DNA of 51,866 nucleotides from ARK-14 sp002899805 (lineage in GTDB: Archaea > Thermoproteota > Thermoprotei_A > Sulfolobales > Fervidicoccaceae). The stretch lies in NCBI GenBank assembly GCA_039793985.1, contig JBAMMC010000013.1:1-51866 (forward strand), given 5' to 3'. The position numbers and the translations under genes were made by a program. Of the stretch, positions 7,742-15,379 are shown piece after piece (the stretch's first letter is position 1; each line of letters begins with the position of its first letter). The notes below the pieces were generated by a model that worked only from the letters and a program-made list of their open reading frames with translations, had not been told where the DNA came from and searched no databases.

Positions 7742-8752
7742 GTGGGAATTCTGGGGAAATGGTGGATACTTTCCCATGGCGATGGAGATGGGATCTCAAG
7801 CGCAGCGATTTCGATGGGGTTTCTAAAAAATGAAGTTAGGGGGATATACTTCACACATCCAGCTGGTCTAGCAGAGGACCTAGAAATAGTCAGCAAAGGG
7901 GAAAGTGTGATAATTACTGATATCGCTTTTTCTTCCGGTCTCACAAAAAATGTTATGGAAAAATTGTCTGGTATAATAGCAGATGGTGGTGAAGTAATTT
8001 ACATCGATCACCATCCAATTCCACCAGAAGTTGTAAAGAATAAGATACCGGGAGAATTTATCAATGAAGAATGTTGTTCTGCATCTGAGCTCAGCTACCG
8101 CTATTTGAAAAGAAGGTTCGGAACCTCGGGATTCAAAGAAAGAGAATTTGAAAAAATAGCACTCTATGGCTCCATAAGCGATTATCTCGATAATACAGAA
8201 TGGGTTGTGAGGGCATTGAACAATTGGGATAAGCGATACATATATTTTGAAGCAGGTATACTTTCGCAAGGCCTCGAGGGTATGAGAAAGCAACATGAGC
8301 TGAAAAGAGAGATAGTTAAGAAACTTGCCAGTGGGGAAGACCCAAGTTCTATTAGCGAGTTAGTAGTCAACAGCATTTTCATGAGTAGAAACGAAAAAAA
8401 CTTGATTGATTTTGTTTCAAAGAATTTTAAGATCATAGGGAAAGTAGCGTATGTAGAAGAACCTCCTGGGAGTGTTCCTCGAGCAGCAACATATGCTAGA
8501 GCCCTATCGGGGCAACCAATTGGAGCTGCTTTTGAAAAAAGGAAGGGGATGGCGATAATAAGTATAAGGGCTTCTGATGCCTCTTTTAAGGTGAATGAAC
8601 TAGCAATGAAGATAGCACCTACTTTAGGGGGAAATGCGGGAGGACACCCCCTAGCATGTGGAGCAAGAGTCCCATTGGAAAAAACAGTGAGTTTTTTTGA
8701 AGCAATTTCTGAGGCGATAAATGTTGAATCTGTGGGAAATGGTAAAAAGTAG
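7742..8752 (+). CDS. DHH/DHHA1 family phosphoesterase
   Basis: 336 residues. The metal-binding DHH motifs HGDGDGIS (about 11) and IDHHPIP (about 88) and the C-terminal DHHA1 motif GGHPLACGARV (about 300) are intact, with no extra domains. Relatives include RecJ-like exonucleases, nanoRNases and archaeal GINS-associated nucleases; the substrate cannot be told here. The start is uncertain. GTG 7742 overlaps the GAGGTGGG ribosome site, and the natural start may be an unusual ATT/CTG codon 6-9 bases later. The 3' end overlaps the phosphatase frame by 32 bp, suggesting co-transcription. Confidence 0.88.
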   Translation: MGILGKWWILSHGDGDGISSAAISMGFLKNEVRGIYFTHPAGLAEDLEIVSKGESVIITDIAFSSGLTKNVMEKLSGIIADGGEVIYIDHHPIPPEVVKNKIPGEFINEECCSASELSYRYLKRRFGTSGFKEREFEKIALYGSISDYLDNTEWVVRALNNWDKRYIYFEAGILSQGLEGMRKQHELKREIVKKLASGEDPSSISELVVNSIFMSRNEKNLIDFVSKNFKIIGKVAYVEEPPGSVPRAATYARALSGQPIGAAFEKRKGMAIISIRASDASFKVNELAMKIAPTLGGNAGGHPLACGARVPLEKTVSFFEAISEAINVESVGNGKK

Positions 8753-9644
8753 TGTCGAAGGAAATAACATGAATCCAAAGAAGATTTCTAGAAAATTAGA
8801 AGATTTAGCTGAAATAATGAAAGCCGAACTAAAGAAGAGAGTTTTGGAGAAGAGTCACACAGGTATCATTTTCTTCGTCGGAGATATACATGGAGATTTC
8901 AATACCCTGAGAAGAATCCTCGAAAAAGTAGAAGTATCTTCCATAGAGAAAGAGGAAACAAATTTGGTATTTCTGGGAGATTATATAGATAGAGGTCCAA
9001 ACCAGCTGGAGTGTTTACTCACACTTTTGGAAATTTGGACAATATTCCCAAAGGCAGTAATCTTACTGAGAGGAAATCACGAGCCTCTCAGCAATGTCTC
9101 ACCTTATCCACACGACTTTCCAGAAGAACTCATTACTAGATTCGGTTACGAGGAGGGGAATGAAGTTTATCTGAGGTCCAGAGAACTTTTTGAAGTACTT
9201 CCGATGGTGGCTATTATAAATAAAGAAATTTTGGCAGTTCATGGTGGACTGCCGACCTCTACATACATGAAGACAGAAAGCTTGATCGAATATCTTACCG
9301 GTAGAGGGAGAGAGGAGAATCTCAGCGTTGCAGTAGAACTCTTATGGAATGACCCTATAGATGAACCTTTGGTTCGCCTCCCTTCACCGAGAGGTGCTGG
9401 TTACTTGTGGGGCACACCCGTAACTGAGTGGGTCAAAAGGAATTTTGGTTTGAAACTTGTGATCAGAGGACATGAACCAAGCGATATGGGATATAAATTT
9501 AACCATAGTGGTTCTGTATTAACCCTTTTCAGTAGAATGGGTCCCCCATATTTTAACAGAGCCGCAGCATATGTTGCTCTCGATCTATCAAATGAGCTAT
9601 GGGCGAAAAGCCTCCTTTCTTCGATTCTTTTCATAACAGAATAA
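8721..9644 (+). CDS. PPP-family serine/threonine protein phosphatase
   Basis: Up to 307 residues. The metallophosphoesterase signatures occur in order: GDIHGD (54), GDYIDRG (86), RGNHE (117), HGG (174) and RGHEPSD (248). They bind the two catalytic metals and the phosphate. Archaeal PP1-type enzymes remove phosphate from Ser/Thr of proteins. ATG 8721 has a GAGG at good distance but lies inside the DHH gene. ATG 8769 just after it would give a 291-residue protein starting MNPKKISRK. The downstream 236 bp contain only small hairpins. Confidence 0.92.
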   Translation: MLNLWEMVKSSVEGNNMNPKKISRKLEDLAEIMKAELKKRVLEKSHTGIIFFVGDIHGDFNTLRRILEKVEVSSIEKEETNLVFLGDYIDRGPNQLECLLTLLEIWTIFPKAVILLRGNHEPLSNVSPYPHDFPEELITRFGYEEGNEVYLRSRELFEVLPMVAIINKEILAVHGGLPTSTYMKTESLIEYLTGRGREENLSVAVELLWNDPIDEPLVRLPSPRGAGYLWGTPVTEWVKRNFGLKLVIRGHEPSDMGYKFNHSGSVLTLFSRMGPPYFNRAAAYVALDLSNELWAKSLLSSILFITE

Positions 9645-9880
9645 ATCAGGAAAAATAACTTTTTGAGTAATAATAGGTTTTGTCAATGCAAAAGCATTCT
9701 TTAGAGAAGCTACCCTTTCCTTGCGACCTGGGTCTCAGGTATCTGAGGATGAACATCTAGGGAGGGATAGCAACGAAGAACTTTTTTGAGTAAATTAAGA
9801 GATATCGCTCAGGGAAACAAAAAATACTCACTGCGAATTGGGAAACCCTGTCCACGAGTGTGAAAATATCCAATAAGAAA
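9645..9880. other. Intergenic region with a GC-richer hairpin cluster
   Basis: There is no credible ORF. The region contains AATGC-AAAA-GCATT (about 9687-9700), CTCAG-GTAT-CTGAG (about 9733-9746) and GGG-AAA-CCC flanked by CACT/AGTG (about 9832-9862). The local GC content is higher than in other gaps. The downstream end faces the 3' end of alaX, so transcription stops from both sides are expected here. A small structured RNA is possible but I cannot assign a class. Confidence 0.35.
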
Positions 9881-10594
9881 TTATGGATTTAATTTGAAAT
9901 AAATCCTTCTATTGTTCTTTCCTTTGTTTTCAAGTTTTACGAAAACTATTTGTCCTACTTCTTTGGTGTTGTGAACGTGCGGACCACCATCTGCCTGTAT
10001 GTCTACACCCTCTATCTCCACTATCCTCAATCTCTCAACTGAGGGGGGCATCGCTTTAGCAAGTTTTACTATCCCTTCAATTTTCATCGCTTCTTCCCTA
10101 CTCATATAGTAAATTTTTACTGCATGGCCCTCTGAAAGAATTCTGTTGGCTTCATTTATTACTGATAGAACCAATTCTTTATCTGGCTTTTCCAGATTCA
10201 AGTCAACTCTGGAAACGTCTTCGGTGACCTGATTTCCTGTTACCAATGAGCCTGAAATTTTGTTAAAGACAGATATTAGTACATGAAGAGCTGTATGAGC
10301 TCTCATGATTTTATATCTCTTATCCCAATCTAAGATTAATTTGATTTTTTTCCCTTTTTCCAGCAGAATAGGTTCAGATAGTACATGAATTATTTCATCA
10401 TTTTCTTCAATGGCTTCGGTAATTCTCAGCTTTTTCCCCTCTACCTCAATTATACCTGTATCGGATATGAGCCCTCCTGATCTTGGATGTATAATTGTCC
10501 TATCGAGAATTACCTTTCCGGGCCAACTCTCTATTACCTCCGCCTCTGTTTCTTTAAGGTAAGAATCGTCTTGATATAGCAGTAGAGTTTTCAT
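9881..10594 (-). CDS. alaX: Alanyl-tRNA editing protein AlaX (AlaX-M type)
   Basis: 237 residues. It hydrolyses Ser (or Gly) mischarged on tRNA-Ala. The zinc/active-site motif HTALH (H100, H104) and a second motif DGGPHVHNT (His206) are present. The usual Cys of the CGGTH motif of AlaRS is replaced by Asp202, a variant to check against related archaeal AlaX. The N-terminal half is the AlaRS-like beta-barrel (PRSGGLISDTG), which makes this the medium form. The gene is single and convergent with the phosphatase gene. Confidence 0.88.
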   Translation of the reverse strand: MKTLLLYQDDSYLKETEAEVIESWPGKVILDRTIIHPRSGGLISDTGIIEVEGKKLRITEAIEENDEIIHVLSEPILLEKGKKIKLILDWDKRYKIMRAHTALHVLISVFNKISGSLVTGNQVTEDVSRVDLNLEKPDKELVLSVINEANRILSEGHAVKIYYMSREEAMKIEGIVKLAKAMPPSVERLRIVEIEGVDIQADGGPHVHNTKEVGQIVFVKLENKGKNNRRIYFKLNP

Positions 10595-10697
10595 ATTAAA
10601 ACACCAGAGACATTTTTGGAGGATGGAGTAGTTTACTACGACTCACAATAGTTTTTTCACCATATCGTTTTTAAAGATTAATCCTTAATAGCTATCA

Positions 10698-11015
10698 ATG
10701 GAGATGAAGATGATAAGAATCGTTTTATTTAGAGACCTAGGTGCTGACGCAAAAATAATTGAAAGCAAAGTTAAGAGCACAATTACAGAAATTTCCATAA
10801 AATACGGTTTACGAATAGAATTTCTCCCTGTAATTATCCCCGATATAATTGAGAATTTTCATCCATCTATAAAAGTTAATGAAGGAAAATCTCTCGATAT
10901 TAGCATTTACGATGAAAATTTTCTGGAAGATGTACTTTTAGCTGAATTGGCTGGAGGATTTTCTCTAATTCATAATGAAAGTAGTTCAGCTGAATATCAG
11001 ACAATCCAAGCATGA
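10698..11015 (+). CDS. Hypothetical protein
   Basis: 105 residues. It begins with a beta-strand-like MIRIVLFRD and a helix (DAKIIESKVKSTITEIS). The acidic C-terminal half has DEN/LED runs and ends SSSAEYQTIQA. There are no metal motifs, TM segments or recognised domain. The TATA-like TTTTTAAAGATTAA at 10669-10682 fits a leaderless or short-leader transcript starting near ATG 10698 or 10707. A decayed transposon end (11020-11117) begins 5 bp after its stop codon, so its own 3' end may have been shaped by that insertion. Confidence 0.55.
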   Translation: MEMKMIRIVLFRDLGADAKIIESKVKSTITEISIKYGLRIEFLPVIIPDIIENFHPSIKVNEGKSLDISIYDENFLEDVLLAELAGGFSLIHNESSSAEYQTIQA

Positions 11016-11019
11016 ATAT

Positions 11020-11117
11020 GTGAGTTGCCCTCTTTAAAAGGTGGAGCTTCCAGCATCTAGGATGTACTTTTCATATTGCTATAAATGGTAGGATTTTCCT
11101 ATTGAACGTTTCATACA
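11020..11117 (-). mobile_element. Transposon fossil B (IS200/IS605-like end, internally deleted)
   Basis: Read on the minus strand, ATGAAACGTTCAATA at 11116-11102, then CCATTTATAGC down to 11078, matches the fossil at 19375-19413 closely. After about 25 bp comes GGAAGCTCC (11052-11044), followed by an AT core and a GGG…AACTCACAT tail ending at 11020, the counterpart of 19578-19610. The roughly 140 bp that separate these two blocks in copy A are missing here. The upstream frame reads …RNYLDRGAFVMYETFNRKIL, a broken coding frame. The GAAGCTCC…CTCA end resembles right ends of IS200/IS605 elements; the family call is tentative, the shared sequence is not. Confidence 0.6.
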
Positions 11118-11258
11118 TCACAAAAGCTCCTCTGTCAAGATAGTTTCTAGAGCTACAATCCTCTTTTTATAAAGTTTTTATTGTGAAAGACATTAGCTAT
11201 CTTTATATAGCGTATTACTGAGTAATTTTTAAAGTTTAGAGAAAGTGGTGCTGGTATA

Positions 11259-12305
11259 TTGAACGAAGATATTCCTATGTTGATTAACACTAAGATGAAA
11301 GGAAAAGCAAAACATCTGATAGTACCCTTAGCAAGGACTATAGGTGGTCTCTATAATCATACTAAAGTGATCGCAAGCTTTGACCTTCCTGCTAGGGAAG
11401 GTTTGGAAAAAGGTATTCTCGATATTGGAATACTTCACAGCCATAATGATGAAGTTAGGCTCAGAGTATGGATGGATGGCATATCCTTGGTCAAGGAGTT
11501 TTATCCAAATTACAGTTTAAAAATGAAGGAAAACGTTTTTTCTTCGATTCTAATTGATGTTCTACCTTTACTAAAAAGAGATAATTCAAAAATCAGGAGC
11601 AGAGTTGTTATTATCAACACAGGATCATCACCATTCTTTGTAAGCCATGCGTCATTGTTTACATTTCGTGGAGGAGGAGAGGAGAAGAAGGTCATCTATG
11701 CCAGCGGAGGGATTCCACTATCAGGGGGAGATGAGAAAGAGTTTCTTTTAGATGATGGAGACTACAAATATCTAGCGTTAGGAGGAGTATATATAGCTAA
11801 AGATCCTCCTCACTCTCTAGAAATACTACTGAATAAGAAGGTTTACAGAACGCTAGATATCGTGAAAAAAGCAGAAGATGTGGAAATGGTTTTTTCAGCT
11901 CCAAATATAAGTAGCTTAACTATAAGAAGGTTGAAAGATCTGATGGGAAAAAAGAAAGAACAAACGATGATTACATCATTAAGTCTAATCGCCACTAAAG
12001 AAGAAGAGAAAGAGATGGAACTTGAGGCATATGTGAAAAGGGTTGGAAAGGATGAGCTGATTGTCGAATGCGTTGTAAAAAATTTAACTGATAGAGTGAT
12101 GAAGAGAGTATCTCTAATAGGATTTGCTTCTGGATTAGTTGTAAATAGAGTAAATCTTGGAGATTTTCCTCAGGGAGCTGAAGTTGCTAAAACACTTGAA
12201 GTTAAAATACCAAAAGATGCTAAGACCTTTGTCCTGCGTTTAATATGGAACGATGGAGGAGAAGCAAAATTCATTGAAAAGAGATTTAAAGAAAAAGAAT
12301 CCTGA
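11259..12305 (+). CDS. Hypothetical protein, beta-rich
   Basis: 348 residues from a TTG start behind GTGGTGCTGGT, with TATA-like sequences at 11200-11210 and 11224-11236. No signal peptide, no TM helix and no cysteine clusters. Most of the protein alternates short strands with charged loops (KYLALGGVYIAKDP, IRRLKDLMGKKKEQTM), and the last 100 residues look like an Ig-like or CARDB-type beta sandwich (ELIVECVVKNLTDRVMKRVS). It is followed by the DUF211 gene 22 bp on, probably in one transcript. Family not recognised. Confidence 0.65.
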   Translation: MNEDIPMLINTKMKGKAKHLIVPLARTIGGLYNHTKVIASFDLPAREGLEKGILDIGILHSHNDEVRLRVWMDGISLVKEFYPNYSLKMKENVFSSILIDVLPLLKRDNSKIRSRVVIINTGSSPFFVSHASLFTFRGGGEEKKVIYASGGIPLSGGDEKEFLLDDGDYKYLALGGVYIAKDPPHSLEILLNKKVYRTLDIVKKAEDVEMVFSAPNISSLTIRRLKDLMGKKKEQTMITSLSLIATKEEEKEMELEAYVKRVGKDELIVECVVKNLTDRVMKRVSLIGFASGLVVNRVNLGDFPQGAEVAKTLEVKIPKDAKTFVLRLIWNDGGEAKFIEKRFKEKES

Positions 12306-12327
12306 AGTTTTCAAAAGGTGACTTGAT

Positions 12328-12618
12328 TTGGGTATAAAGAGAGTGGTTCTCGATGTTTTAATCCCAATAAGAGGACTAGGAATTGAAGAATTAGCTCTTA
12401 GGATTGAGAATGTGAAAGGAGTTGATTCAGTTAATATAACGGTCAAAGAGTTCGATGTTAGTACACAGACTCTCCTAGTAATCGTAGAGGGAGATAACAT
12501 AGATATATCTGAGCTCAATTCAGTGTTCGAGAAGTTCGGTGCAGCTGTACATGGAATTGACCAACTTGTTGCTGGAAAAAGGATAGTTGAGATCCCCGAT
12601 TATTTCTACGAATTTTAA
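12328..12618 (+). CDS. DUF211 family protein
   Basis: 96 residues matching the archaeal DUF211 pattern: an opening GIKRVVLDVLIPIRGLG, the ferredoxin-like VKGVDSVNITVKEF, VIVEGDNIDISEL and the closing GAAVHGIDQLVAGKRIVEIP. These small proteins form oligomeric ferredoxin-fold assemblies, and their cellular role is unknown. It starts at TTG 12328 behind AAAGGTGACT, directly downstream of the 348-residue unknown gene. Confidence 0.88.
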   Translation: MGIKRVVLDVLIPIRGLGIEELALRIENVKGVDSVNITVKEFDVSTQTLLVIVEGDNIDISELNSVFEKFGAAVHGIDQLVAGKRIVEIPDYFYEF

Positions 12619-12756
12619 TTCTACAATATGATTTAACTCTTCATCTAAGCCCTGAAGATCTGTAACTCCTTTGAGAGGCTCATCAATACCAAGCAACCAT
12701 CGATCATCTACGTTAATTTGTGAGACATCACCTGTTTTCCTCAGGAGAAGCCTCAT
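12520..12756 (-). CDS. Possible small acidic protein overlapping DUF211 (low confidence)
   Basis: 78-codon frame whose first 46 codons lie outside other genes and read like protein (LLLRKTGDVSQINVDDRWLL, then GIDEPLKGVTDLQGLDEELN). The last 99 bp are antisense to the end of the DUF211 gene. A TATA-like CTTTTAATATT lies only a few bases ahead of the ATG, which is too close for a leaderless start there. It may instead be a shorter protein or a spurious frame. Confidence 0.3.
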   Translation of the reverse strand: MRLLLRKTGDVSQINVDDRWLLGIDEPLKGVTDLQGLDEELNHIVELKFVEIIGDLNYPFSSNKLVNSMYSCTELLEH

Positions 12757-12913
12757 TCTAATATTAAAAGATAGCTTTTTGACTCCTACAGTTTAGATAA
12801 TTGAAAATGAAGCTTGGCTGAAACTATAAAAGTTTTCTGTAATATTAAAGGAATTGCCTTGATTTAGAGATCTCAGTATATGTCTGAGACCTACAAAACT
12901 TTATTTTATGAGA

Positions 12914-13309
12914 CTAGATTTGTAGCGTTGCTCTCTTTTCAAGTACTTGGACAATAAATTCTCTGATAACATTAGCGCATTTTTCTATATCTTTCATAAG
13001 CCTTGACTCTATTATTTCCTTGCTCGTCGAATAGGTATATCTGGGTCTTCCAATATTTTTAGAACTCAGCTCCCTGTTCCTTATAACAAATCCCAATCCT
13101 AATAAATTGTTAAGTCCCCTGCTTACAGTAGCTTTGCTCAAACCTAGCTCCTGACTCAAATCGTCTAACGTCATTTTTTTATTCAATAGTCTGAATAAAA
13201 TCTCCAAGTCAGTTTCTGAGAAATTGTAACAAAATTTAACGAGATCATAAAGAGTTAGTTCTTTTCCGCTGGGAAGTTTCAGCTCAACGCTTTTTTCGGA
13301 CGTCGACAT
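12914..13309 (-). CDS. Winged-helix transcriptional regulator
   Basis: 131 residues. The N-terminal 30 are charged, then an HTH of TrmB/MarR-like type (residues about 45-75: TLDDLSQELGLSKATVSRGL) with a wing (RNRELSSKNIGRPRYTYS). The C-terminal helix (DIEKCANVIREFIVQVLEK) probably dimerises. ATG 13309 follows GGTGATATAA. It lies 125 bp downstream of the CoA-disulfide-reductase-type gene in the same direction, with an AT-rich (TTTATATTTAAG) promoter of its own. It could regulate that enzyme or itself; no operator is obvious. Confidence 0.85.
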   Translation of the reverse strand: MSTSEKSVELKLPSGKELTLYDLVKFCYNFSETDLEILFRLLNKKMTLDDLSQELGLSKATVSRGLNNLLGLGFVIRNRELSSKNIGRPRYTYSTSKEIIESRLMKDIEKCANVIREFIVQVLEKRATLQI

Positions 13310-13434
13310 TTTATATCACCTTTTTTATTTTTTTCCATATATAGTATTTTTTTAATTTATATTTAAGTTTTACTGTAATATCTATAATGATCAAGGAAAT
13401 AAGGAAGGATAAAAAATACTTAAAAATTTTCTAT

Positions 13435-14784
13435 CTATAATCTTCCTCCAGATAAGACCCTTGCTGCTACAATCAGAGGATGCCAGACAGGCGACACAGC
13501 TGGCATATAACCCAAATCAGAGAAATAGAGTTCTTCTATTGACATGCCTTTTTCGATAGCTAGACTTGCGATATCCGTATATCCTGCGACAGAATCGTCA
13601 TAACCTACGATTTGTGCTCCAATGATTTTTTTCGTTGATTCGTCTGCTATTATCTTTACATAGACTAATCCTCCTTTTGGATAATAATGTGCCGAGGTCC
13701 TCACTTTCACTATTTTAGACATAGGACTAAAACCGTATTTTTTCGCTTCTGATTCTGTCACACCCGTTCTTCCTATGTACATTTCGAAGAATCTTGTAAT
13801 TGACGTACCTACTATACCGGGGAACTTAATCACTCTCCCGAGAGATGCATTTGCTCCAGCAACTTGCCCTTCCTTGTTAGCTGATGGGGCTAATGATATC
13901 CAAACTTTTTCCCTTTTTATTTTGTGATATTTTTCTACTACATCTCCTGCAGCATATATCCCATCAACATTCGTCTCCATGTATTCATTTGTTTCAATAG
14001 CTCCAGTATTACCAATTTTTACTCCAGCTAGTTTTGCCAGTGTTGTATCTGGTCTTACTCCGGTAGCCATTATCACTACTTCAGCTTTAATTTCTTCCAT
14101 ATCTGTTACGACTCTCTCTACCTTTCCCTTTCCCTCAATGGCAATAGTTTTGGTCTTTTTCTTCAAAATGATTCCTTTCTTTATAATCTCTTCTTCTATT
14201 ACTTTGGAAATATCGGGATCGATGCTTCCAGGTAACAGTTGTTCGGTCATTTCAATTAGAGTCACACTTTTCCCTAGAAAACTTATAGCTTCGCTTAGCT
14301 CAATTCCTATGTAACCGCCGCCAATAATAACTACTTTTTCTGCTTTCTGGATTCTCTCCTTGATTCTGTCGGCATCTGCAGGATGTCTTATGGTTATCAC
14401 TCCTTCTAAATCTGTACCGGGAATTTTAGGAATAGAGGGCAAGGCACCGGTAGCTATAACAAGCTTATCCCAGCTTATTTTTTCTTCTTTTCCATCGTTA
14501 ATTTTTTTCAATGTGATGGTCTTTTCATTTGGATTAACTTCGGTGGCTTCTGTATTGATAAGCACTCTGATTCCTCTTTCCTTTTCAAATTCTTCGGGAG
14601 AATAGGTAATCAGGTCATCTTTTGTTTTTACCAACCCTTCAATATAAAAAGGTATTCCACAAGGTCCATGAGTTATCATATCGGTCCTTTCTACCAAAAT
14701 AACTTCGGCTTCTGGATTGAGTTTTTTTGCTCTTGAAGCGGCCGATGCGCCAGCCGCCCCTCCACCAATGACCACTATCCTCAT
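13435..14784 (-). CDS. CoA-disulfide reductase / NAD(P)H:sulfur oxidoreductase family flavoprotein
   Basis: About 449 residues from ATG 14784 (a GTG at 14793 lies inside the GGTGAATTT ribosome site). Features are FAD motif VVIGGGAAGASAAS, single active-site Cys in THGPCGIPF (about residue 42), NAD motif VVIIGGGYIGIE, FAD-closing VDGIYAAGDVVE and the dimerisation domain (IVGTSITRFFEMYIGRTG…IIGAQIVGYD). Members reduce CoA disulfide, polysulfide/S0 or O2 with NAD(P)H. In an anaerobic sulfur-using archaeon, the CoA-dependent sulfur role is a reasonable inference. Upstream DNA (14785-15185) is very AT-rich. Confidence 0.9.
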   Translation of the reverse strand: MRIVVIGGGAAGASAASRAKKLNPEAEVILVERTDMITHGPCGIPFYIEGLVKTKDDLITYSPEEFEKERGIRVLINTEATEVNPNEKTITLKKINDGKEEKISWDKLVIATGALPSIPKIPGTDLEGVITIRHPADADRIKERIQKAEKVVIIGGGYIGIELSEAISFLGKSVTLIEMTEQLLPGSIDPDISKVIEEEIIKKGIILKKKTKTIAIEGKGKVERVVTDMEEIKAEVVIMATGVRPDTTLAKLAGVKIGNTGAIETNEYMETNVDGIYAAGDVVEKYHKIKREKVWISLAPSANKEGQVAGANASLGRVIKFPGIVGTSITRFFEMYIGRTGVTESEAKKYGFSPMSKIVKVRTSAHYYPKGGLVYVKIIADESTKKIIGAQIVGYDDSVAGYTDIASLAIEKGMSIEELYFSDLGYMPAVSPVWHPLIVAARVLSGGRL

Positions 14785-14799
14785 TAAATTCACCTATTC

Positions 14800-15132
14800 A
14801 ACAAAGATTTTTCTCAATATAAGAGACAAATCGATTAAAAAATATTCTTTTTAAACTTAGAGTGGTTTCTGAGTTTCTATTATTTTAAGTGCAAAGCTTT
14901 CAATTTTAAAAATTAAAAAATAACATATAATAGTTATATAAAATTTATTTGTTAAATATTTGAATCTTGTTAAAACTAAATAACGAAAACTTTCTAGATG
15001 GAACTCTTTTCTGAACGAATAATTGTTTTATGTTTGTATTTTATATTAATTCTTATAATTTTTTAATATGGAACAATGGAGTTTTGAGCACCCATTAATT
15101 TAATGTTATATGACTGTTATAGAATTTGAACG
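14800..15132. other. Very AT-rich divergent intergenic region
   Basis: About 330 bp with no gene, composed of A/T runs (TTTAAAAATTAAAAAATAAC, TTATATAAAATTTATTTG). It separates the flavoprotein (minus) from the small DUF5679-like gene (plus). It contains TATGGAACAATGGAGTTTT at 15067-15085, repeated with one change upstream of the SpeD-like gene at 40571-40589. Promoters in both directions must lie here. Confidence 0.5.
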
Positions 15133-15137
15133 AATCA

Positions 15138-15178
15138 ATAAATATATATATGAAATAGTTGTAGTAAGATATCGGGAG
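15138..15178 (+). promoter_or_regulatory. Promoter and ribosome site of the DUF5679-like gene
   Basis: TATA box ATAAATATATATAT at 15138-15151. The expected transcript start is about 15170, and CGGGAG at 15173-15178 is placed 7 bases before ATG 15186. The strong, long TATA and clear ribosome site suggest a well-expressed gene. Confidence 0.6.
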
Positions 15179-15185
15179 AAAACAA

Positions 15186-15365
15186 ATGAGTTACGAAGCC
15201 TTCGATGTAAAAGCTAAGAAAAAAGTAAAACTGACCAATCCAGAAATAGTCACATTGAAAAACGGCAGGCTAGCTGTCAGAGGAAAAAGCCCTCTTACAG
15301 GAATAACAGTGTATCGAATTCTGAGTAAAGCAGAGGCAGAAAAGCTAAAAAAGACAAAGAAATGA
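15186..15365 (+). CDS. DUF5679-like small basic protein without cysteines
   Basis: 59 residues, Lys-rich. It keeps the backbone of the DUF5679 family (typical YCVKCRKKVE…NPEIVTLKNGRPAVKGxCPxCG…YRI): here FDVKAKKKVKLTNPEIVTLK, then NGRLAVRGKSPLTGITVYRI. All four zinc-ligand cysteines are replaced (D, A, S and a non-Cys at the last site). The fold may therefore be kept without zinc. A basic, cysteine-free mini-protein with a strong promoter could be a nucleic-acid-binding or ribosome-associated factor; this is inference. The frame is intact from ATG to TGA. Confidence 0.8.
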   Translation: MSYEAFDVKAKKKVKLTNPEIVTLKNGRLAVRGKSPLTGITVYRILSKAEAEKLKKTKK

Positions 15366-15379
15366 GACTCATATATCTT

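Noticed and set aside
7708..8778. Long minus-strand frames (60-198 codons) opposite the DHH phosphoesterase
   Set aside because: Antisense shadows of a gene with intact catalytic motifs; Phe/Cys/Ser-rich products.
12674..12760. Possible C/D box sRNA (minus) using GTGATGT, TTGATGA and CTGAGG pieces
   Set aside because: The boxes are not in the order C-D'-C'-D with suitable guide lengths, and no final CTGA is present.
14800..15132. Replication origin in very AT-rich DNA
   Set aside because: No origin recognition box and no orc1/cdc6 gene nearby; the AT content is explained by divergent promoters.
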